Below are positions 23,201-35,500 of a stretch of DNA of 64,000 nt, in pieces. Under the pieces are notes generated by a model. The model did no database searches. It had not been told where the DNA came from and was given only the letters and a program-made list of their open reading frames with translations. How positions within the stretch are numbered: the stretch's first letter is position 1; each line of letters opens with the position of its first letter. A program made the position numbers and the translations under genes. The DNA is taken from contig BDIU01000025.1 of NCBI GenBank assembly GCA_002118135.1, positions 92,973-156,972 on the forward strand, read 5' to 3'. This stretch comes from Trebouxia sp. TZW2008. Taxonomy: Eukaryota; Chlorophyta; Trebouxiophyceae; Trebouxiales; Trebouxiaceae.

Positions 23201-25951
23201 TGCTTGACAACTGATAAGTTATCAAGCTGATCATCGATCAGGGCGTTCCACAAACCCTCCTGCAGTGATGCTTACCCTGGGCATAAGTTTTCTGCAGACT
23301 GCATGCCCTCCACAAAGTAGACCAATTGTGGTTCTAAAGGCTTTGACTATGCATACGCATCCCACAGTTTGCACTGAGCAAGCGTCGCTCTGGAGGCTGT
23401 GCACATGATGGTACATATCTCAATTTGCACAAGGCAGCACTCACTAAGCCAACAGGCCTGTAGCTCTTGCGTGCAATGTCAAGGCATTCTGTACAGCCAA
23501 AATTTGCATTTGTGTTGGTAAGACTCAACAGGCATTGCTGCCCCACTTTTTCACCATGCTGAACCCTGTAATCCTGTGGGATTAAGGTTTGGATGTTGTT
23601 ACTAGTGTCATTAATTTGGCATATTTAAGTGACACATGCTTGAATTTGCTGCAGACATTTGCAGAGAAGCACCGGTTGACTTCAGAAGATGGGGAGCTGT
23701 TCCCCTCGCGAGAGAGCAGCTTTGTACGCAGCAGTGGCAACTCATTTGGAGGGCGATCTGGTTCCTCCTTCACTGGACGCCTGCCCTCCAGGACAGGGCC
23801 CCCTAACCTGCAGCGCTTCTCTGGAGCTTCAGGTACATTCAATGTTCCAACGCCCAGGCACTGTGATGTTGCAGCTCACTCAGGTGTTGGGATTGTGGCA
23901 TCTGTTTACCCAACGTGGTAATAAGCACCTAACCTGCAGCGCTTCTCTGAAGCTTCAGGGATCTTTCATGCCCCAATGCCCAAACGAGAATGATGGCTCA
24001 CAGTGATGTGGCTGCTCAGTTGGCAGGTATGGGCCGCTTTAGCTGCAAAGCTTCTGGAGCTTTGCGTGAGCTCATGCCTCAATGCCCAAGCTCAGAACAA
24101 TGTTGCACAGTAATGTTGCAGCTCAGTTAGCTGTTGAGGTCTGGGCAAGAGGCGGTATGTACCAGCCAGCCCGCACCGCATCCCAAGGTGTTGCAGATGT
24201 GCTCTACCCTTCAGCCACAAAGCTCAGAATCATCAATCATGCCTTGCAAGCAATGCCTTGAGAAGAAGTACAAAAAGGATACTCTAGTCAACAAGGCTCG
24301 GTGTGTGTGGCATTAAACTGCATTGGTATACGTCGGTCAAATGTGACGCAGCTAGCTGTTACAGTGTCTGCACTTGGATGACAAGAGGTGCTTTTATGCT
24401 GCTGTCAGCTACTGCATATATCTTATGGCAACATGCAAAGTGTCCCTCGTCGCGCGGCTGCCTATTTATACTTGGAAGCAATGTGCTGCAGTTGGGTTGC
24501 ACTCCAATGACGGACATCAACACAACAGCTCGCCGCGGGACGTCAACATGGTGAAGGCTCAGATCAACGGCATCATGCATGAAGACTCCCTCCCCTTCTA
24601 CGATGAGACCCCTCCCCAGTCGGCAAGCCCTTCCAGGCAGACCTCATCCACCCCAGCCAACCCCCAACCCCTCACAAGGGCGCACAGCCATACCCCTCAA
24701 GCCTCACAGCTGCATGCACCCAGCCCAAAGGGGCGCTTCTCTTTTGCGGGGAACCCCAGCCGCCTGTCAACTCAGGGCTCGTCTGTTGACTTGGGCGATC
24801 TGGGCATCAGTAGCTCAACAGGCATGTCAAGAGCCAGCTCAAAAGACTCAGGTCATATTGCAAGTCAGGGTGCCAGTCCTTATGCGTCAGGCTCCTGGCA
24901 AGGCAGGCTGAGCAGGTCAACAGGCGAGCAGCAGCAGCCGGCAGCAAGGCATGCACAGAGAGTTGCATCACGCCATGGCTCAGATCAGCAAGCCTCTGCT
25001 TACTCTTCCATAGAAGCCATGCTGAGCAGCATCCCTGAGAGCCTCAGCCTGCCCAGCATGCCCAGCATACCCAGCGTGCCCAGCATGTCAGAAATCGAGC
25101 GCTCCATGCAGTCAGGCTGGAGCTCCTTCACAGGCAGCCTGGGTCTTGCCCCTGCTACCACCCCCCAAGCAGCTGCAGTCACCCCTTCTGACTGGACTGC
25201 TTTTGCTGAGGTCAGCAATCCAACAGCCAGTCAGCCAGCATCTACGGCAAACGCAGTCTCTAGTGCACCTTTCACAATGGCTCAGCAGCAGCCAGAGGCA
25301 TCGTCTTCTGCCTGTGTGTTAGGCTCATCACAGCAGCGGGGGAGTGTCAGTGGGCTAAGTTCAGGGGGTCAGTCGCCACGTAGCATGCAGCCGCCGCTAC
25401 CGTCCCCTCGCAGGAAGTCTATAGGACTGCAGGATATAGATCCTCTAGCAGCTGCGAAAGAAGCAGCAAACGTGCCACTTAGAGCCATGCCTTCAATGCG
25501 GCAATCGTCCCAAGCAAGGACAGGTAGTGGGCCAATGGCACAGCTCAGTGCAGACTCAACAAGAGCGGGCAGTGGGCCAATGGGTCAATTCACTTCAGAT
25601 GCAGCATCAGCCTCAAGTAGCTTCAGCAGGTCTACAGAGGCACATGCGTTGCCTGATGGTGCCCCTGCATCTGGTGTAGATATAAGCCCTTCACATAAGT
25701 GGTCTGATTTTGCTGATGTAACTTCAGCAAGTGAGCAACAAGGAGTCAGCCAGAGCACCCAAGCACAGGGTGCTGGTGCAACACAGCAGAACAGTAGTCC
25801 TGCTAGTACTGATCTCTGGGCACAATGGAGCTTGCCAGTCACAGCTCAGGGCGACTCTGTTAGTGCTAACGACAACAAGGACAAGTCAGATGCCTCTCAT
25901 GCTCTTGCTGCCCTATCTTTGTCCGGTCAACACTCACTTCTTGATCTGTGA
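17242..25951 (+). CDS. DENN-domain protein (Rab GEF) with clathrin/adaptor-type motifs
   Basis: DENN proteins activate Rab GTPases on membranes. Thirteen exons fit in phase: 17242-17433, 17538-17593, 17655-17921, 18050-18292, 18700-18789, 18836-19100, 19572-19763, 20500-20678, 20953-21063, 21601-21775, 22787-22918, 23655-23832 and 24492-25951, about 1,179 residues. Upstream DENN contains RYPQVLCIISQHPWF. Core DENN has LLERRVILVAQDRDK, YPFRWQHIYLPLLP and APMPFLIG. Downstream DENN has EYFLRLLGRYREFI and QLYEVFINERL. The last exon is a disordered, Ser/Gln-rich tail with two WxxF motifs (WTAF near 927, WSDF near 1096) and a final LLDL clathrin-box-like end. That layout recalls animal connecdenn (DENND1) and suggests work at clathrin-coated membranes. 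Introns at 17594 and 22919 start with GC. Exon 5 is the weakest part because it needs a 46-bp intron. The ATG at 17242 is the first in frame. Confidence 0.85.
19481..19518 (+). repeat. Copy of the acceptor edge of DENN exon 7
   Basis: A block CTACTTGACGGCGCCCATGC preceded by a CAG occurs here and again at the true exon start (19574 onward). The copy then runs into non-homologous, A/T-rich sequence. About 31 bp of exon and some flank are shared, with an offset of 81 bp. Confidence 0.85.
19824..19955 (+). repeat. Copy of the donor half of DENN exon 7
   Basis: The 3' part of exon 7 (about 19664-19763) reappears from the codons for DLDLGTCQ to the end of the exon, with a short insertion near 19860-19880. 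At the position of the donor the copy has CAGCAAATT instead of CAGGTCTGC, so it cannot be used as an exon end. Offset is about 160 bp. Confidence 0.85.
20099..20193. repeat. TATG tetranucleotide microsatellite
   Basis: A nearly pure run of TATG units lies in DENN intron 7. It is flanked on both sides by the same 15-bp block CTGCTTTTGCATTCG (about 20057 and 20195). The long His-Thr-Tyr-Ile reading frames on it are artefacts of the repeat. Confidence 0.95.
20401..20499 (+). repeat. 39-bp repeat leading into the acceptor of DENN exon 8
   Basis: Three partial copies of a block CTTATGGACATGCTCACAGG-like start near 20401, 20440 and 20479. The last one ends in the GCTGCAG acceptor used at 20499. 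The copies before it end in ACAGG, so each also offers an AG. Confidence 0.75.
23928..24150 (+). repeat. Two copies of the donor edge of DENN exon 12 inside the next intron
   Basis: The sequence from the end of exon 12 (23802-23832) through about 70 bp of intron is repeated from 23928 and, more diverged, from about 24033. The functional donor CAGGTACATT becomes CAGGGATCTT in the second copy and TTGCGTGAGC in the third. Spacing is about 126 and 105 bp. Confidence 0.82.
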
Positions 25952-26270
25952 CAGCACTAGTCCTTGACAATAATCTGTTATTGTTGATGTTCATGACTTG
26001 AAAAACTGCAGTGCCAGTCTGCACATGACTTCACATGCAAAACAGCTGCATGTTTCGATACGAAAGTTGGTTATACACATGCTGAAGTTGCTGTCTATGG
26101 TCTTGATCATGACGTCAATCCTGCAAATTGGAATCTGTTGCTGCATCCTGCTACCTACGTTTTGACGTTGCTTCTACTTGACTGGAACGATGAGACTCTG
26201 TGGCTGCTTACTTGGCTAATTGCAAAACCAGAGTCTGACAAATTCGCTGCATCATATGCGCTGCACCAGC
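25952..26270. other. Convergent intergenic region, DENN / PP2C-like
   Basis: About 320 bp lies between two converging stop codons. It should hold both 3' UTRs. I see no gene or repeat in it. Confidence 0.5.
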
Positions 26271-29200
26271 CTAAACCATTGGCAGCTGAAGGTCTATGTC
26301 TTCTGGGTGCACTACCCTTCCGTACTGATCTGTGATATGCAAAGCAGGACTGACTCTAACAGCCATTCTGCGCTCTACCCATAGCTGCTCTTCCAGTTGC
26401 CTTGCTTTGACCCTTCCTTTCGCCAGGATTTGGGTGCTAGCAGTCCACCACTTGCTGAGCAGCATGGCTCTGCAGACCAAAGTCTGTGAGCAGCAAGTCA
26501 TTGCAAAGCAGTTGGAGCCCATGCCAGAGTTGCTGCCGAATCGTGCAAATTATGACTACAAATGCTGTGCTCGATGTGCACACCTAGTACTGTGCATCAT
26601 CAACACGTCAACAGTGTGCCTATTGAGAAAGCATGCAACTATTGCATGAACATCAGTCAATGCACAATAACCTGCGGGCGCGATGGAACTCCACATGCAG
26701 CATCTTGATCTGTCCCCAGCGGTGCTGTGCTCGCTCAGAGGCCGCTTGTTGCTCAGCGCTCCTGATCTTGCCCTTAGGTGGAGGTGTGCGGGCTGACACT
26801 TCAAAGGCTTGGTTGAAAGATGTTGCGGGCCATCGCAAGGCTAGCACAATGGCTGACATGTCCCCATGCACGTCCCTGCACCCAAGAATGCATGCACATC
26901 AGACACTTGCAGCAATTCAGACGATGCGTAAAGTGATTGCAAATATGAAACTGCACAAGACTTCCATGTGCAAAACGTCAGATTTGGCTTCATGCGACCT
27001 GCCAAATTTGCTCATGTGCCATGTACTTGTTTGCATCGCTGCATGTAATTATATGCCTCAACGCCCACAGAAACAGCACATGCATGGCCAAATATCTGCA
27101 AAGCCATAATGCAATTTACCTGCGGGTGAGGCCTGTCAGAGGGTCTTTTCTGAGGGGAGCTACAGACTGCCTTTGTGTGAGGGGCAGGCTTCTCAGAGTG
27201 TCCTCAGAAACTGCCTGCCTTAGCTTGTGTATCCTGCATGGCCCACTGACGTTCTCAATTTCCCTGGCTGCTCGTGTAATGAGACGTCAAGTCAGTTGGA
27301 GCTATCTGAGTTGATGTAAGACTCATTCAGACAATCAGTCGACAACACTGCTTTCATGTAGCTTTGAAGGTGATGCAGCGCAGAACAACCAGCACTGTTA
27401 GCCGGACTGCTGATTGGCTGGCACACCTTGTGACTTTTGCAGCAACCTTCTGCATAGCGTACAGCACGAGGGACTCCGCAGCATTGGCGGCAGCTGCGTC
27501 TTTGCTTGGATAAGCCGTGCTGGCAGGCTTTTGTGCAGCTGCTTGCAGTGGGCTGTTGGTCACGTCACACAAGACAGCCACTGTTGGAGGAGCCTGACTC
27601 GCGTGTGCCTGCACAGAATCACTTTGCAATCATTGTCATAACAGAATTTGTGCTGCAGCCCATCATGTTGCTGAACAGTATGCTTTGTGCAGAGTATGCG
27701 TGCCATGAGCACACACAGGATCCAGGTAAAGGTGATTCTACTTGATCATGTACGTTTGCAGTGCCGATTGCTCACATGCCCACAAGAGGTGCTGACTTGC
27801 TTCCAGTTGGGAAGGCTTCAGCAGATTGGCCTGTCATGAGGGCAACTGCTTTAGGGTGTGCATGCATGTATACATTTGCCCTACTGCTGTGATAGTTCTT
27901 TTGGCAGCCTTTGGATATGCCCATGCATTGGACGCACTGAGATCAGCAAAGTCCAAGCTGAGGGCCACAACGCCAGGCAATAATGGGGCGTAATTTTGAG
28001 TTGTACAGTAATTTCTTGATGTAACGACACTCAATACAAGGACATTCTTGATGTAAGGACAATGCAACTGGGAGATGAACACTGAATTCTGTCTACAGTG
28101 GCACTTCTGGGCAAGGACAATTTGATGTAAGGACAATTTTCTTGGTGACCAGTGCAGTCGTCATATGAAGAGATTACTCTGGTGCAATTGCCAGGCAGCG
28201 TCATCCATCATATCTGATGTTACAAGCCTTGCATCCCACACGTCTGCGCAAAGCCTTTCTGAACAGCGCTGGCGCTCTGCTGTGCAAGCTTGTCACATCA
28301 TGGGCAGCAATGACAGGCGGTGGGTAGAGTGTGACCTTGAGGTGAAAGTGCAGGCGCAGGGCTGCATCATGAGGCCTGAGGCACATGCAGCTTCTGCTTG
28401 AAAGCATAAAGTTACCCAAGCAGTGCCGATTGCTCACAAGCGATGCTGACTTGATGTCAGGTGGAAACAACTTGAGCTGATTGACCCTTGACACAGGCAA
28501 ACCTTGCATCTCAGCAGTCCACAACCCAAGCACAGGAATGCCAGGAAGTGGTCAGAGTGCGACCTTGAGGTGGAAGTGCAAGCGCAGTGCAGCATCATCA
28601 GGGCTGAGGCAGTCCCACAGCCCTTGGGAGGCCACCACCAGGTGCTCATCTCCCGCATGCACCCGCTGCTCCGTTACCTGGGCTGTGCTGAATGCTGTGG
28701 CACCTGGGAACTGCTGCTTGGACCCTTGCTGTTTGTTGAATGCATCTGCATAGGTCATAACAACCATAGCGTCAGATGAAAAGCTCTAGTGTAGGTGCTA
28801 GGTGTGCATGATCCAGGTTTAACCTTGCCAGGCAGACACAGCCTTGTGTTTGTGAGATTGACTCCTGAACAAGCACTGATGCCAGAGTTGCGTCTATGCA
28901 GCCAGCTTTAGTTTTGCTCAACTGCAGTGGCATTTGTAAGTACAGGTCAAGCACTGCAGCACGGCATCCCTCATTGTACACCCACGTTGTTCGTTTGAAG
29001 GCATGCAGCTGCCAATTCTGCTGACAACTCAACACACCTGATAGGGCCCTTCTCTTGAAGCGGCCTGCTCCTATGCAATTCATCTGCTGCTCTTCTCCCC
29101 TGCACACCAGTAATCTCCATTACACTTACATTGTCCGATCAGATAACACAGACATTCCATGCGATGTTTACATGCTGCAGCCTCTGCTGATGCTTGAATC

Positions 29201-30189
29201 ATGCACAGATCTCAACTGCTTTTGCTCAAAGAGGTTTCCAGAATGACAATGATGGCGTAGGGGGTTCTTCCATTCATGCACATATATGTGCAAAGGCAGT
29301 GACGCTGAGGGCAGATGGGGCACCTGTCAGCATGGCCAAGCACCAGGACTTGGGTACGTTGGACAGCAAGGCCATGGAAGAGCTGCCCAATGACAGGCTG
29401 CCCTAGCTGGCCCACTTGAGCCGCCGATAGCTTTTCAGTCTTGAAATCCAAGTACAGCACAACACCAGCAGCAGCTGACACAGCACGATCCTGCACGTGT
29501 GAACTATGATGATTGCCACAATTGGGTGCAGCAGCTGTTTTGGCAGCCCTTGTGTTTGTTCATGCACTGGCATGTGCATGAAAGGTCTGCACTACATGCT
29601 GATAAGCGTACCAGGGGTGACAAGTTGGTGTTGTCAAGGAAGGCCTGATTTAAGGCAGTGATGCTGTCTTTCAGCACGCTTGGTATATCTCCTTGACTAC
29701 TGATCTGGGTCTGCTGGAATATCTGCACAACTGTAAAGGTCTGATGTCTGGCAGGTGTCTTTGCAGATCAACTTGCTACGTGTGGCTGTTGCACTCAGCA
29801 GCCCCCATACTACACGTACTTCAGAAAGCTGTTCTGTTGCTCACCTGGTAGATTGAAGCAGTGGCAAATGCTGCAGCTGCCTTGTTGTCATCCAGACTTT
29901 CGAAGAATGCCAAGAAGATGCTGCTTTCTTCCAGTACCACAGAAGAGAACTTGACATATGGCAGGCTGGCCACCCAGGTAGCTGCTGATGCTCGTACCTG
30001 CATGCATACTTTGTGATGCTGCCAATGACAAGCAATTGCATGCATCGGCGAAGACCAAGATCAACTTGTCAAACACACCTGTAAGCCTGTGGGTGACAAG
30101 TGGATGGGGTACACCTGCTTTTCGCATATGCCGGTCCCTTCGAGGGGATCCTGCACCTCTTCTGATGTCTTGCTATTGCAGCAACCCAT
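26271..30189 (-). CDS. PP2C-like pseudophosphatase with N-terminal lipid-anchor motif
   Basis: Nine exons join in phase on the minus strand: 30079-30189, 29845-29997, 29612-29722, 29324-29490, 29038-29099, 28564-28745, 27427-27608, 26672-26875 and 26271-26469, giving 456 residues. The order of PP2C fold landmarks is recognisable (a beta strand plus helix where DGHGG belongs, an RALSDAF segment, ASQGLWD, and a final GDMSAIVLAL strand). The metal-binding residues are not. ESLDD (about 70-74) stands for DGHGG, GQLG for GDS, QGLWD (about 242) for DGLWD, and HGDMS for the DN motif. By family knowledge such a protein should not dephosphorylate and is more likely a scaffold or ligand binder, like animal TAB1. 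The start MGCCNSK is a classic N-myristoylation site with adjacent cysteines for palmitoylation, so membrane anchoring is predicted. Long basic C-terminal tail, function unknown. Confidence 0.75.
28006..28181 (+). mobile_element. MITE copy 1 (pogo/mariner-like)
   Basis: A 176-bp element starts CAGTAATTTCTTGATGTAAC and ends with the matching inverted terminus. TA precedes it at 28004-28005; the right-hand TA has mutated. Internal GATGTAAGGACAAT blocks are shared with the three other copies in this window. It lies in an intron of the PP2C-like gene. Confidence 0.8.
28326..28384 (-). repeat. Copy of the donor edge of PP2C-like exon 6
   Basis: On the minus strand the segment encoding DAALRLHFHLK plus the donor GTCACACTC repeats the true exon end (28553-28609, donor GTCGCACTC). 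Offset is about 226 bp. The copy keeps both frame and a usable GT, so it is the best-preserved donor-side copy in the window. A second block, GTGCCGATTGCTCACA, is also shared between 28419 and 27762. Confidence 0.82.
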
Positions 30190-30585
30190 TGTGCCTTCTT
30201 TGCGCAAGTTCGTTTGCCACAGCGTCAGCCGCAACGGCGATGCAGGACCCTTGCTCGGCAAGTGTAGACTGGCTGTGACCTTAAAGGTGCAGTGCTCAAG
30301 TATCCAGATGAGCCATCTTGCAATTCGTCTCATGCGCCCTCAAACGCCAGCAAGAAGGAGATGTGATGACGTCGCGCATCGCGTTCGGTCATTGCAGTTG
30401 CGTAGCAATGCTGCATGCTGGGCATGCACCTGCTTGAAGCTGACTAATTTGAAATATTGAAAGCTTTAGCGCACGTGACGGCGATTTCGCTGAGCTTGCT
30501 TCAGGTGGTTGTGTCACTTTGAGCTATACTTCAGCGCTCGTTGACACCTTGATCTGAAGTCTGCCTGATTTCACAGCTGTGGTAC
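30190..30585. promoter_or_regulatory. Divergent upstream region of PP2C-like and membrane-protein genes
   Basis: About 400 bp separates two divergent start codons and must hold both promoters. The sequence around 30360-30490 is CpG-richer than the flanking introns. No specific element is recognised. Confidence 0.4.
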
Positions 30586-31853
30586 ATGACGGCTGGTTGC
30601 CTGAGCACCTCAGCGTGTCTGCTGCCACAGCTAGTGACCAGCGGCTTGACAGGACAGGTCAAGTTTTGCGGTAGATACAGCTTGAGAAGTCGCTTGCGGT
30701 ATGATGGCAGAAATGCCTTTAGTTCTCGGCAATGCTATGGCCCACGCCAGCGATTGCGCGTGATTTCTTATGCTGAGTATGATCGTGAAGCACCACAATA
30801 CCGCTCGAGATTCGGCTCCACAACGCCAACTGGTGTGACGAGCACTGTGCAGTCTGTCTCTTTCAATCAGCAGGTGATCTGGGTCAAGGAGCTGTCATCG
30901 CATGCGTGCTTCAAGCTTTGTCCGATCCCTAAGCATATGTGTGTCTGCAGTTGCTGCTCGTGCTGAGCATACCAGCTCTGGCCCTTGGCTTACCCCTGGT
31001 GCTTGGTCATCCCATAATCTTTATTGTCATCCCTTTTGTTGTATACAAGACACCAGCTCTGAATAGTCTTGTCGAGCCCTTGCTCACCCCTGTGCTACAG
31101 TCCATTCTGAGCGGCCTTCGTCCTTCTGGCAGCCCTAGATCAGAAGGCTTTCCCTGGCAACAACAAGTGAGGCACAGTCTTACTTATGTTCTGCTTGCTA
31201 CGTGTGTCAGTATGGCTGCAAAATTGTCACTGTTCTTGTGCACAACTTGCTGGCCAGATATGATCGCTTGACACAGTCAGACAAAGGTTGACACCTGCCT
31301 TCTTATGCTTGTGATGCAGACTCGTCAAAGCTCCTGGTCATCATCTCCACCAATTGACGTTGAATACCGGTCTCTGCCTGCGGACTCAACCACTGACCAG
31401 TACAGTCAGACAGGCACACCAACAGCCACACCCAGCGCCTCACAAACCCAAGCACCATCAGCAACAGAGTCAGAAAGGTATACCACATATGAACAGCCCA
31501 GCACAAGCTATGCCAGCTCACAGGCTTACACCCCTAACAGACAGCAGACCCCGAGTGACGCTTCCAGTAGACAACAGGTGATGTTTGACGCTTCTAGCAG
31601 GCAGAGAGTCAGGTTTGACAGGCAGCAGGGCACAGGTGTGTCAGATAACACAAGATCTCGCAGAAAAGTCAGCATCAACCCAACGAATCTGCGAAGTATG
31701 GAGAATGGCAGGATTGTCAGACAGGCAACTCCTGATCAAGTTGGAGTTAATGTAGGACCTGAGTCTCCTGTCACTGCGGAACCCAACTCAAATCTTGTGA
31801 GGGCATTGTTAGGTGTGTTTCCCTTTTTACGCCATTGGGGTGGCTTCCTGTAA
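30586..31853 (+). CDS. Small membrane protein, unknown function, possible organelle targeting
   Basis: Three exons fit in phase (30586-30873, 30951-31166, 31320-31853) for 345 residues; I do not recognise a family. The first 60 residues are rich in Ser, Arg and Leu and poor in acidic residues, as in a chloroplast or mitochondrial transit peptide. Residues about 97-130 form one long or two closely spaced membrane segments with a Gly-Pro-rich centre. After that comes a short amphipathic stretch, then a polar Ser/Thr/Gln/Arg-rich tail of about 170 residues that looks disordered and contains a near repeat (two DASSRQ units). The C-terminus is again hydrophobic. I infer an organelle membrane protein anchored by a hairpin; nothing points to an enzyme. 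Confidence 0.65.
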
Positions 31854-32574
31854 TTGAACCGTCACATGGCTGCCTTGAGCGCCATACTCTGAAACCACGT
31901 CCAATGCTTGCCACCTTATAGCAAGCTGCTCAGCATAGCGCTGTATAGATCTATAGAGTGTTGAGGTCAGAAGTATTGAACATTTTACTGAGGCCTTCTG
32001 CACACATGGTCATTGCTGCGACAAGTCTGAATGTACCTTTCTTGACATTGATGGCATGATTCATTGTGTTGTCTGTAGCTTTGAAGCAGCAGCGTCTTGT
32101 GCAAAGAACATGCTCTTTGTGAACTTGTGAATTGTGTTGTCACACAATGATGTGAAACTGTGGCTCTTGGCCAGCAACACAGGTCTGTAGTGAAAACAAT
32201 ATTATTTCGGGACAAATTGACTGAAAGCAATGTTGCTGTGCTGTGTAAGCTACACAATTGGAAAATTGGTAGTTTTGTGCAATACATGCTTACAATGTAA
32301 TTACGGCAGCACTTGAGCAGATGAAAGCAGCAAGTCGTGCCATGATGACTTCTTTAAACGTTTACTAGTTTCTACTGAGGTTTACTAAACCACAGAGCTG
32401 CACAGCAACACATGCATGAGCATTCAAACAAGTCCCCTACACAGCAGCACACACATGACCACAAACCACTGTGAGCAGAACTGGACTGGTCTGGCACTGC
32501 AGCGCAAGTGTCAACACTGCAGCACCAGATCATATCCTACATAAGACGCTGCCGTTGCAGCAACACATCTTGAT
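31854..32574. other. Convergent intergenic region
   Basis: About 720 bp lies between the membrane-protein gene and the end of the ABC transporter gene. It is A/T-richer than the genes and should hold both 3' UTRs. I see no RNA gene, repeat or credible ORF. Confidence 0.5.
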
Positions 32575-35500
32575 CTAACGCCCACCAAGCGACCTCAAGG
32601 ACATACAGCTTTCAGTATGTGCCATGGAGCCCAAACTTGCAGAAGACGTATTCTTTTGCATCTGCCTTTGCACCAATGTAGCATACACACCACCTGCTTC
32701 AACGAGCTCGCTATGACTTCCATCTTCGACAACTACACCTTTGTTGATGACCCTGCATGAAGAAAGACATCAACAGGTCAGCCAGCGCATGTATCTGTGC
32801 TATGTCCTGGTCTGCCCTGAGCAACACAGCAAGGATGGCACACACGCGCTGAGACCGCGGCCCTACAAGACACACTCATGAGACCGCACCTTCTGATCAT
32901 TCACATTTGTATCTGGCTTGGACTTTGCAAACACAGAAATGAATCCACAAAGCATGAATGTGACAGAAAGGTCTAGCCATGCAGAGGATGGATGGTCAGG
33001 CCAAACTTACAGTATCCTGTCTGCATTCTGAATGGTGGAAAGACGATGTGCAATGACCAGGACAGTATGGCTGTGCATCATCCTGTCCAAGGCTTCTTGC
33101 ACAACCGCCTCGCTATCTGCGTCCAGGGCTGATGTTGCTTCATCCAGCAACAGAATGGTGGGCTTGCGGACAAGCGCCCGCGCTATGGCTATGCGCTGCT
33201 TCTGTCCTCCTGACAAGGCGACACCCTTGTCCCCACAATCCTGCACAGCCAGGACCGGCTTTCAATTGCAGTTCCGCCACACAGCACAATGTTTGCTGGA
33301 TGCAATGCACCTCAACAATTGAATGCTGAGCAAAGCGCAAAATGCAACAGCATGCACAAGCTGCAGCACAAGAGTTACTTGGAAGCAGCGCATGTGACCA
33401 GTCAACAAATGCCAGCTTGATTACGTGTCGCCACGCATCACATGATTGACTGTTGTGATGGTTGGATGTAGGGCAGGGCAGTTTACCGTGTCATAGCCTT
33501 GAGGAAGGCCCATGATGAAGTCATGGGCGTTAGCCAGGCGAGCAGCTTCTTCAACATCCTCAGTAGTGGGCACTTCATCAGCAGGCCACCCATCTTCTGT
33601 CTCTAGGCCATAACAGATATTCCGCTTGATGCTGCAAGCAGGGGCAGCTCGGGTCACACAGAATCTGGAAAATGCTTCAATACAGTGCATGTCAATAGCA
33701 CAACACATCCTGTGCAAGACATGAGAAGCAATTGTGCAGCAATAAATACAAAAGCAGGGCACTCCTGTAGCTCTGCCTGGCTAAGCATGTGAAACGCTCA
33801 TCTTCCTCAATACGCCTTTGTGTACATCAGCAAGTACACACCAGCTCAGCATGTTGAGGACATGCATATTGAGAAGGAGCAGGTACCTGCGGCCATACAG
33901 GACAGGTTCCTGGCTGACAATAGCCACTTTGCGGCGCAGCCACTTCTCATCATAGATGCCCACATCTCGGCCGTCCATGCGCACTGCTCCTGCAGAGGGC
34001 AGGTAGAAGCGCTCCACCAGCTTGACTATGGAGGACTTGCCACCCCCACTGGGACCCACCAGTGCCACCACCTGGATCCACAGTACTGACTCACATTTGT
34101 ACTCGTATCTTCTGTTGTTGGTGTCAGTTTTTGCCCCAAGAGAACACATTGCTGCTTGCTGCTGCTTGCAACTGCTTGCATTTGCTTGCGTGCAGATCAA
34201 GCAGGCAGCGCAGACAATATGCCTCTGCAAAAAAAGATGGTAGCGCCGCAGTATTGGACTTGCTAAAAGCGCTGACCACAGACCCAACTGTGCAAATCAA
34301 AACCAGGTTCAATTTGACAGCAAGAAAAGCTGGAAACATGAATGAAGGCACCAAAAAAGCAGCTGCTGAGCTTAAACAACACCTCTGCACACATGCATTG
34401 GAAGGCACTGAGCTTGCACATACGTTGGCAGCAGTGTCATCCTTTGCAAGCATGCAGGCACTAACCTCCCCAGGGTTGACCTTGAGGGACAGCCCATTCA
34501 GCACAGATGTCTCAGGCCTAGCAGGGTAAGAGAAGGCGACGCTGTCCAGCTCTACAGTTCCGGCAAAGTCTGCAGGCTGCAGGGCGCCTTGAGCGGGTAT
34601 AGCAGGCTTCTGCTGCATCAGTTCCACCACCTTGTCTGCTGCCCCCACAGCTGCTGTCAAGGAGCTGAATACATCCCCCACCATCTACAGTGCCCAACAT
34701 GTCAGCTGCAATGATGCAGGCAGGCGGATGCTGTCTCTGAACAGTATTGTAAGTCTGTCTGGCTAAAATTGCCTATCAGAACAGTCCATGACAGAGTAAA
34801 AATTGTGCATAGTGCGCTTCAAACACAAGCAGAACTTAACAAGCAGCCGCCAACAGTCATTGCGTAAGGCCTGCTACAGTGCATGCCATTTAGGCCTGAC
34901 GATGCATGCAATTTTGTGTATGAGGAGGAGTAATTAGGTGGATACATGAGGACAGGTATATGAGAACTGATGGGCTGACCTGGAAGGCAGCGGAGAGGGA
35001 CTGCTGGTACAGCATGAAGGAGACCAGAGCACCAGCGCTCATGTGGCCTTGCAGCACCAGGTTGCCACCATAAAATAGCACTATGGCTGCCACAGCGGTT
35101 GGCAAGAAGGTGTTGGTGCAGGCGTACACACCATATGCTATTGCCTCCTTCCTCTGCATGCCGCCATGACTGCTTGTGCATAGTAGCAAACAATCATGAA
35201 AGACTGAGTGCAAATCTGGCTTCCACAATCTCCACAAATAATCAGTAGACAGAAAGACTGCTTTTTGATGCAGCAGACGGCAGAAGATTCCGTTGTTGTG
35301 GTCCGTGATCATACTCAGCACACAGTGATGCTGCATGTGGTGTTTTGTCTGCAGTACACCAACTGCAGCACAATGCATTGCATGGATAGTGTGCAGACTG
35401 CATTTCAAACCTCCTGAGCCGTGGAAACAAACTCTCAGAACACAGCGTGCCTTGGCTCCGGAGTGCACAATGGACTGTTACAATGCAACATTCAGCAGGA

